From assembly GCF_037201915.1 (NCBI RefSeq), contig NZ_CP147505.1:1984001-2048000 (forward strand): DNA of 64,000 nucleotides, in the 5' to 3' direction. Positions within the stretch are counted from its first letter, which is position 1; each line of letters starts with the position of its first letter. This DNA comes from Haloplanus sp. CK5-1. GTDB lineage: Archaea; Halobacteriota; Halobacteria; Halobacteriales; Haloferacaceae. The notes under the pieces were generated by a model that worked only from the letters and a program-made list of their open reading frames with translations, ran no database searches and was not told the DNA's origin. Positions 59,183 to 64,000 of the stretch are shown here, piece after piece. The translations under genes were made by a program, and so were the position numbers.

Positions 59183-59854
59183 CCTTCGCGTCGCCGCTGT
59201 GCGCCTGCACGAGCTTGATCAGCTGACCCGTGGTACAGTAACTCGTGGGCGCTACATCGGAGGACGTTTGTGATGTCCGTGGGGACGCGTTCCGGCCGAA
59301 TGGGAACTGAGACGCCACGTCCAGACCGCCGGACTCGCGACTGAGCCGTCCGGGAGATGCCGTTCGGCGGGGGCTCCGGGGGCCTCGGTGGCGGATACGG
59401 ACCACTTGAGGGTCATCCGTCGTCGATACAGCTCCGTCTGATAGCCCATCTGCTCTCAAAAATCGGCGATTAGATACTCAAACTCGGTCGGATCTATAGT
59501 AGCGTTTGGAACTGTTTGCACACCTGATCCTCAGACTGCATGCAATCAGGTGTGCGATGACTTACAAAGGCTACTATATTTCGCACAGTTTTGAGAGTAG
59601 CGCGTTCGCCATGCGTGCATGTATGTATGAGTGATAAATAGTGTAGACACTATCAGAAGCAGGTGCTACGTATCCTGCACAGGTAGGGATACGAGATAGA
59701 GCAGTACGCATAATGAGAAAGGGTGGGTCTGTGATAATCAATCACTCCACGGCTAAACTCGGCTCAGACGGGGTTCCTTTCCTGTGCTACTTTTCATTCG
59801 CTCACCACTTCTCAACTATTTCGTCGGAATCCAACGTTACGTGGAAGTACGTGG
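59183..59854. other. Gene-free stretch with a large inverted repeat
   Basis: No intact gene. The only structured feature is the 85-bp inverted repeat at 59495-59579 (listed separately). Short frames in the GC-rich part (59200-59450) are codon-bias shadows. Confidence 0.5.
59495..59579. repeat. 85-bp imperfect inverted repeat (MITE-like hairpin)
   Basis: Left arm TATAGTAGCGTTTGGAACTG, then TTTGCACACCTGAT, faces the right arm ATCAGGTGTGCGATGACTTA, then CAAAGGCTACTATA, across a 17-base centre. About 36 bases pair with some mismatches. The arm begins and ends TATAGTAGC/GCTACTATA. No clear target duplication. This is the structure of a minimal non-autonomous element or IS end pair. Confidence 0.7.
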
Positions 59855-60118
59855 CTACCCTCCCCGCTTGTCTCGGACAGTATGACCGTTAAGTTCTACA
59901 TCTTCAGGTAGTTCGTCTTCGTCAATTCCTACGTACCAAAGGTATTCCCCGTTTCCATCTTCAGCCGTGGCTCTGAAGATTACCGTATCTCCGTGGGCCA
60001 AGACGAGTGACTCGTACTCCTTATTTCTCCGCTTCCACATCTGCCACGCAGACATGAACGAATCATCTGATCCAGCGAACGCTTTAGACGTGATTTGTTG
60101 AATACAACTGTTGAGCAT
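59855..60118 (-). CDS. Small hypothetical protein (87 aa)
   Basis: MLNSCIQQITSKAFAGSDDS, then WQMWKRRNKEYESLVLAHGD, TVIFRATAEDGNGEYLWYVG and IDEDELPEDVELNGHTVRDK. The TVIFRATAEDGNGEYLWYVG stretch looks like two beta strands. AT-rich, with an AT-rich leader (60119-60160). Real by composition; no family recognised. It belongs to the accessory part, which resumes here. Confidence 0.55.
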   Translation of the reverse strand: MLNSCIQQITSKAFAGSDDSFMSAWQMWKRRNKEYESLVLAHGDTVIFRATAEDGNGEYLWYVGIDEDELPEDVELNGHTVRDKRGG

Positions 60119-60344
60119 ATCAAAGTATTTTATTATGCTTTATGAGCATTAACTGACTCTTTATTATCCCACTGATTAACACAGGTGATACATTGAGATT
60201 ACCGATGTACGACGAAACGTTGCTTTCGCTGAGGTCGTCGACCGGCTGAGTTACTACGAATGATTTCTCGTTGTGCGGTCACCACACCTGAGAACTGTTA
60301 GTAGTCCGCTCCGATGACGCAGCGGATACGCACCGGTTACCTGC

Positions 60345-60388
60345 CAGAAATAGTGTGACCGATACAGAGAGTGAATTCAGAGGATGAG
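60345..60388. repeat. Palindromic repeat, R2-type
   Basis: CAGAAATAGTGTGACCGATAC then AGAGAGTGAATTCAGAGGATG: an R2 half without a clear R1 partner. It lies in the gap between the 87-aa gene and the lipoprotein gene. Confidence 0.55.
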
Positions 60389-60462
60389 TCTCTCATAGAG
60401 GCGACTTATGAGGTGCTTTGTACTCACAATACCGGACACGGTACTGAACAGTCCGCTATGAG

Positions 60463-60858
60463 TTACCCTATCTGCACTGCAAATACGATCTGATCGTTCA
60501 GTAGAATGTGAAGCGGTTGACCGGCGTCATTCCACTCTTGACTCTCTGAGTAGGGTGATTCTCCAGTGTCGTCAGTATATGTGACTTCTACGTCGTAGTC
60601 ACTGTCCATTATCACCTCATTGTTGATTTTCTGTCTCGAATGGGGGTCCATATCGAGACTGTTGTCAATATTCGACGACTCGGCACCGCGTTGCGTGACC
60701 GTCACCTCAACTGTCCGCGATACCTCTGCTTCGTTATGAAGAATCACATCAGTCGCGCCTCGATTACTCCCGGGTCCATCAACACAGCCAGCAATTCCGG
60801 CAACACCGGCTATACCCATACCAGCAAGGAAGGTTCGTCGTGATCGCGTCAAACTCAT
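60463..60858 (-). CDS. Secreted lipoprotein with Tat-like signal (131 aa)
   Basis: From ATG 60858: MSLTRSRRTFLAGMGIAGVA then GIAGCVDGPGSNR. RSRRTFLAG is Tat-like and AGC is the lipobox, so the mature protein is a membrane-anchored lipoprotein. The mature part is beta-rich: DVILHNEAEVSRTVEVTVTQ, DSDYDVEVTYTDDTGESPYS and a final FAVQIG strand. Similar to haloarchaeal proteins that carry an immunoglobulin-like fold. Stand-alone gene between palindromic repeats (60345 and 60926), another example of a cassette-like arrangement. Confidence 0.78.
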   Translation of the reverse strand: MSLTRSRRTFLAGMGIAGVAGIAGCVDGPGSNRGATDVILHNEAEVSRTVEVTVTQRGAESSNIDNSLDMDPHSRQKINNEVIMDSDYDVEVTYTDDTGESPYSESQEWNDAGQPLHILLNDQIVFAVQIG

Positions 60859-60925
60859 ACACCGGGTTCGAAGCACTGCAGTAAAAGAGCCGTCTTTGCT
60901 TCAATCTCTCTTTGTGTCTATTTAG

Positions 60926-61020
60926 GTCCGACCGACTCGCGCCTTCTATCTTGCACTGACGCTATCGACCCATCCATTCTCTATCATAATCGTCGTGACC
61001 GACTCAGAGCGTGAGTTCAG
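60926..61020. repeat. Composite palindromic repeat unit (R1+R2), copy 4
   Basis: R1 GTCCGACCGACTCGCGCCTT then CTATCTTGCACTGAC. After about 20 bases the R2 half CTCTATCATAATCGTCGTGAC continues with CGACTCAGAGCGTGAGTTCAG. Length about 95 bp, the same layout as copies 1-3. Confidence 0.75.
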
Positions 61021-61126
61021 TACGAATCGCAGGGTGCGACTCGTTTGTATTTCGGGAACTTCGCGTGACAAAAATAGCGATTTGATGCACCACCACCTAT
61101 TACTCACAGCCGGGCTTCTCTCCTGT

Positions 61127-61222
61127 ATGGAAGCGAAGGAGTACGCTATCCTGTTCGTGTTAGACGTGTTAGCGACAGTAGTTGGGATCTTTTTGTATAT
61201 CGGTATTGGTGGTTCATTCTGA
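61127..61222 (+). CDS. Possible 31-residue membrane microprotein
   Basis: MEAKEYAILFVLDVLATVVG then IFLYIGIGGSF: one transmembrane helix over almost the whole length, after a charged start. The coding call rests on the helix pattern and its place between palindromic repeats. Very short, so low certainty. Confidence 0.35.
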   Translation: MEAKEYAILFVLDVLATVVGIFLYIGIGGSF

Positions 61223-61405
61223 CTGGCCAGGGAGAACTGACCGTTCCCTAACCTGTATCTGTCCGTCCTGACCAGATCGTGGGAGACTATCGCTAATGAC
61301 CGATTCGCGCGCTATCTCTCAAAAAGTACTCATGCTGGATATGACAAATAAAAGAGGATTTTTAGTCTTCCGGAATTTTATACAAGCTGGCTTTAAGAGT
61401 TTGAT

Positions 61406-61648
61406 ATGGCCTCTATTCCAGAACCACAGTCTGTTACAGACTACGTCGCAGATGGTGCACGTATCGCGGCAATCCTCCTTATTTGGGGTGTGCTTGCTGC
61501 GTTTTTCAGTTACGGTGTGACTGAACTCACAACCTCCTTTGAGCGAGTCTTTACGCAGCTTGGAGGGCTATTGGCGATAGTAGGCTTTCTCAATGCCCTT
61601 CTCTACATCCTCTATCGTACTGTCGATTACTGGTACGAAGCAGCGTGA
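61406..61648 (+). CDS. Small two-helix membrane protein (80 aa)
   Basis: MASIPEPQSVTDYVADGARI, helix AAILLIWGVLAAFFSYGVTE, then LTTSFERVFTQLGGLLAIVG and FLNALLYILYRTVDYWYEAA. Two helices with an amphipathic link. The AT-rich leader and TATA-like TTTTATACAAG before the start support a real gene. An R1-type repeat follows at 61673-61707. A second frame just upstream (61296-61520) overlaps in another register and has no features. Function unknown. Confidence 0.65.
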   Translation: MASIPEPQSVTDYVADGARIAAILLIWGVLAAFFSYGVTELTTSFERVFTQLGGLLAIVGFLNALLYILYRTVDYWYEAA

Positions 61649-61672
61649 CAATGCCACACATGTAGCGAACTG

Positions 61673-61707
61673 TTTGCTGAATATGCGCCTTGTATCTTGC
61701 ATGACGG
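61673..61707. repeat. Palindromic repeat, R1-type
   Basis: TTTGCTGAATATGCGCCTTG then TATCTTGCATGACGG: half of one arm type (TGAATA) and half of the other (TATCTTGCA), a hybrid form. Stands alone between two small genes. Confidence 0.6.
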
Positions 61708-61850
61708 ATAGAATATCATTAGAATCTGGTAGAAAGCGGGTAGGTTTCGCTCGTTATGATGGGGTGTAGGCTCGGTCTGTACGCAGCCAAGCTGTTCGTC
61801 TTGACTCAAGCCGGACAGACTAAACCAATCGGTACCTAATTGTATTCTGT

Positions 61851-62174
61851 ATGGAATCATTTATTGTAAGCGATGCTGCAGCGGACGTTTCGGATGATGA
61901 AGAGTCAATTGAAAAACTTCGAACTGATGCCGTCAGCCTCGAAATAATGACCTTTGAGGAGGGCGACGAGGATCCGATGCATGCCCACGGCGAAGATGAG
62001 ATCTATCATGTTGACTCCGGGAACGCAAAACTCAACGTTGAGGGAGAGACCCGCGATGTCTCTGCGGGTGACGTGATCCATCTTGAACCGGGAACCGATC
62101 ATCAGTTCCTTGAGTTTGAAGACAAACTTGTTATGACTGTGCTGTACGCTCCAGCTAAGGGATCGGCTGAGTAA
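61851..62174 (+). CDS. Single-domain cupin protein (107 aa)
   Basis: MESFIVSDAAADVSDDEESI. Cupin motif 1: MHAHGEDEIYHVDSGNAKLN (H-x-H-x4-E, about residues 44-51), motif 2: GDVIHLEPGTDHQFLEFEDK with a His. Metal ligands H, H, E, H are all present. A small cytosolic cupin of this length may bind metal or a small molecule; enzymatic activity is not evident. Short leader of AT-rich DNA. Stand-alone small gene in the repeat-bounded region. Confidence 0.85.
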   Translation: MESFIVSDAAADVSDDEESIEKLRTDAVSLEIMTFEEGDEDPMHAHGEDEIYHVDSGNAKLNVEGETRDVSAGDVIHLEPGTDHQFLEFEDKLVMTVLYAPAKGSAE

Positions 62175-62239
62175 GGCTCAGCCGTCTTGATATCAAGTTG
62201 TATCCGAGACAGATTCCTGTCAATAGTAGTGAAATCGTC

Positions 62240-62401
62240 CTAACCTAAATCAGTGAGTTGAATTGCCTCACCTGATGTAGTTGCGATCTGGCCAACGAAG
62301 GCCGTGGGCACTGAGCCCTGTGTGTAGCCGACGTTTTCATCTGCGAGCCACTGTGGGATAACGTCGTTGCCAAGGATGGGTCGTTCGCGAGCGGGTACCA
62401 T
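62240..62401 (-). CDS. Possible small hypothetical protein (53 aa)
   Basis: From ATG 62401: MVPARERPILGNDVIPQWLA then DENVGYTQGSVPTAFVGQIA and TTSGEAIQLTDLG. Plausible amino-acid pattern for a small beta-rich protein or the 3' end of a larger one whose upstream part is lost. A second longer frame in the same place has no features. The surrounding 62410-62794 stretch contains no clear gene. Weak call. Confidence 0.35.
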   Translation of the reverse strand: MVPARERPILGNDVIPQWLADENVGYTQGSVPTAFVGQIATTSGEAIQLTDLG

Positions 62402-62794
62402 ACTGAACAGAGTGCAACGTTCACACACATTCGAGGACAGCGGCGTGACACGGTATCACTCCGAGTCACACGAGGATATGAGGGGCGTCATTGATCTGAT
62501 CAAATGACCATGGAACCAATCGAAACGCAGTCTCCTCTACACACAGCGATCCCTGACACAACGTTAGTTTCAGGGGTGGTAGCCAATACCATACCTGTTG
62601 TTGGGGTACTCGCGTTCGATATGTTGGCCCTGTAGTTTCGGCATACACCGGTTGATGCAGACCGATAACCTCGTAGAGTTAGCCGAGGAGTATGCAGTGC
62701 AACCACGCAATTGGCTCGCTGTCTGTTCGCTGTTGCTGGGGCTGAAACGGTGGTACACAGTATATGGCCCTACACTCCAATCAACTACCTGCAG

Positions 62795-62917
62795 ATGAGA
62801 TTCAACAGGAAGCAGATAGCTGGCATAACCGCTGTGGCACTCACTGTAGTGTATAGCCTTCGCCGCTGGCGTGATGACTCCGCCACTGTAGACGACTCCG
62901 AGTTCGATCCTGAATAG
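62795..62917 (+). CDS. Membrane microprotein (40 aa)
   Basis: MRFNRKQIAGITAVALTVVY then SLRRWRDDSATVDDSEFDPE: basic start, one transmembrane helix (about 7-20), acidic tail. Typical layout of haloarchaeal membrane microproteins. It ends 43 bases before the AIM24-family gene and may be co-transcribed with it. Small size limits certainty. Confidence 0.45.
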   Translation: MRFNRKQIAGITAVALTVVYSLRRWRDDSATVDDSEFDPE

Positions 62918-62959
62918 ACGGCTCCAATTGCGGACTGATAACCGATCGAAATACCACCA

Positions 62960-63658
62960 ATGGACTACGAATTCTCACACCGACCGTCGTACACGCACTT
63001 GACCGTCTCACTACAACAGGGTGAATCAATCATCGCTGAACCCGGTGCGATGGTCGGTCACTCGACGACTGTTGATGTCGAGACTGAAACGAGCCGCGAT
63101 GGATTGCTCAGTTCAGCTAAATCGATGCTGGGCGGCGAATCGATGTTTACCAACACGTTCGTTGCCAGAGAGGGGTCAGGACAGGTTACCCTGGCACCGC
63201 CAACACCAGGAGACATGATGGCCCACGAACTCAGGAATGGAACACTGTATTCGACTGACGGGGCGTTTGTCGCCGGAACAGAAGGTATTGATATCGATTC
63301 GGAGGTCGGTGGTCTCAAATCGATGCTCAGCGGGGCCGGGATCACGCCGCTCGCACTGAAAGGTAGCGGCACAGTCTTTATTGACGCATACGGCGGCCTT
63401 GAGAAGTTAGAGTTGGCCGCAGGCGAATCGTACGTTCTGGATAACGAGCATCTTATCGCGTGGGATGACACGATCGAGTACTCCACTCGACGGGTTGGCG
63501 ATCTAAAATCAACGCTGTTGAGTGGTGAAGGGCTTGTCTTCGAGTTTACTGGCCCTGGGACAGCGTGGTACCAGACCCGTGATATGGACTCACTGGTGGA
63601 GGTCATCGCTCCGCGACTGCCGAATCAGGACTCAGGCAACGGCATTGAGTTGGAATAA
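62960..63658 (+). CDS. AIM24/TIGR00266-family protein (232 aa)
   Basis: MDYEFSHRPSYTHLTVSLQQ. Characteristic repeats of this beta-barrel-like family: GESIIAEPGAMVGHSTTVDV, TLYSTDGAFVAGTEGIDIDS, GGLKSMLSGAGITPLALKGS then GTVFIDAYGGLEKLELAAGE and YVLDNEHLIAWDDTIEY. Full-length, no signal peptide or membrane helix. Members have been linked to mitochondrial architecture in yeast (Aim24), but archaeal roles are unknown. Stops 19 bases before the right IS701-like element. Confidence 0.85.
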   Translation: MDYEFSHRPSYTHLTVSLQQGESIIAEPGAMVGHSTTVDVETETSRDGLLSSAKSMLGGESMFTNTFVAREGSGQVTLAPPTPGDMMAHELRNGTLYSTDGAFVAGTEGIDIDSEVGGLKSMLSGAGITPLALKGSGTVFIDAYGGLEKLELAAGESYVLDNEHLIAWDDTIEYSTRRVGDLKSTLLSGEGLVFEFTGPGTAWYQTRDMDSLVEVIAPRLPNQDSGNGIELE

Positions 63659-63677
63659 ATGGTTGCCTGAATGCAGT

Positions 63678-64000
63678 ACTCAGCTTTGAACGTTAGCGTC
63701 GGCTGTTGAGTGAACGAAGAGGTGATCAATATCTTCCATCAGGTCGTCGACGCTACGATCATCGTTGTCTCGAACCCACGAGAGAAGGTTGTACACGGCT
63801 TCTTTCAGGGAGTGTTCGAGGTTCGCTCGAAGCGATGACGCTTTCGAGCGAACCGTCCCCAAGGCGCTCAAGTCGGGATCAAGACGGACGAGACTGTAGG
63901 CAGCCATCAGAAGGTGCCAGTGCCGACTGGCACCTTCGTCGGTCTGCATCTCGCAGTCTCCCAAGCCGAGATCCTGCTTCGAGTCCTCGAAGAACGTCTC
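63678..64000 (-). mobile_element. IS701-like insertion sequence, copy 2 (partial, window edge)
   Basis: Begins with ACTCAGCTTTGAACGTT, the same end as copy 1, and encodes on the minus strand the same 94-residue C-terminus (GDCEMQTDEGASRHWHLLMA to VHSTADANVQS). The rest lies outside the window. Orientation is opposite to copy 1 at 13104-14385, so the two copies flank about 49 kb as inverted repeats. Confidence 0.9.

Noticed and set aside
38567-61707. CRISPR array
   Set aside because: The palindromic units are far apart, differ in sequence and are not separated by uniform spacers; no cas genes are present.
13104-64000. Composite transposon bounded by the two IS701-like copies
   Set aside because: Copy 1 has its own 5-bp target duplication, which indicates independent insertion; the 49-kb span is too large, and copy 2 is incomplete in the window.

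Overview
The window looks like the genome of a halophilic archaeon (class Halobacteria). Proteins are rich in Asp and Glu, core genes are very GC-rich, start sites are often leaderless with TATA-like boxes, and there is an archaeal type of B12-dependent ribonucleotide reductase, a trpDFEG operon, archaeal pilins, an XPB-Bax1 pair and haloarchaeal insertion sequences. No genus can be named from the sequence alone.

Layout. Positions 1-7.1 kb are ordinary chromosome: the nrdJ gene (running off the left edge, with an unusual AT-rich patch exactly over its active-site NPCGE motif), a tiny membrane protein, and a tightly overlapping trpD-trpF-trpE-trpG operon. A tRNA-Val(GAC) at 7.27 kb marks the change to accessory DNA. 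Immediately after it come a mini zinc-finger gene and a 1268-residue primase/P-loop replication protein, typical of an integrated plasmid or virus. From 11.5 to 24 kb lie a pilin-like protein with a beta-helix repeat tail, several insertion sequences, and a defence-type neighbourhood whose restriction genes are being destroyed: one nuclease gene is split by an IS inside its E-x-K catalytic motif, a second is truncated by an antisense gene, and an Mrr-type nuclease is intact.

24.4-29.65 kb holds the best candidate for an undescribed system: a four-gene, overlapping, leaderless operon encoding a P-loop ATPase, two long helical/coiled-coil proteins (one ending in a winged helix) and a small PD-(D/E)xK-like protein. 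30-33 kb is a cluster of small zinc-ribbon and hypothetical genes of plasmid type, part of which is also present as a decayed fragment at 24.2 kb. 33-38.5 kb holds a PKD-domain pilin, an IS5-type element and membrane proteins (one GIDE-like), plus a gene broken by an amber codon.

38.5-48.8 kb and 60-62 kb contain small independent gene units (mazEF, small membrane proteins, lipoproteins, a cupin, a tyrosine recombinase) separated by a dispersed family of palindromic repeats. Four complete copies form a composite of about 95-99 bp with arms that covary, so structure rather than sequence appears conserved. This cassette-like arrangement is the second main discovery. 48.9-55.3 kb carries two hypothetical proteins, a zinc-binding microprotein, an XPB helicase with its Bax1 nuclease partner, and a small histone-fold protein. 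55.9-59.2 kb is GC-rich and chromosome-like again (PAS protein without its LOV cysteine, a cupin-type dioxygenase-like gene that has lost its start, a citrate-synthase relic, and a flavoprotein disulfide reductase). An AIM24-family gene precedes a second, inverted copy of the 1282-bp IS701-like element at the right edge.

Taken together this is a chromosomal tRNA-proximal region loaded with integrated replicon genes, defence genes and transposons. At least four genes are disrupted in ways that can be reconstructed exactly from target duplications or single nonsense codons.
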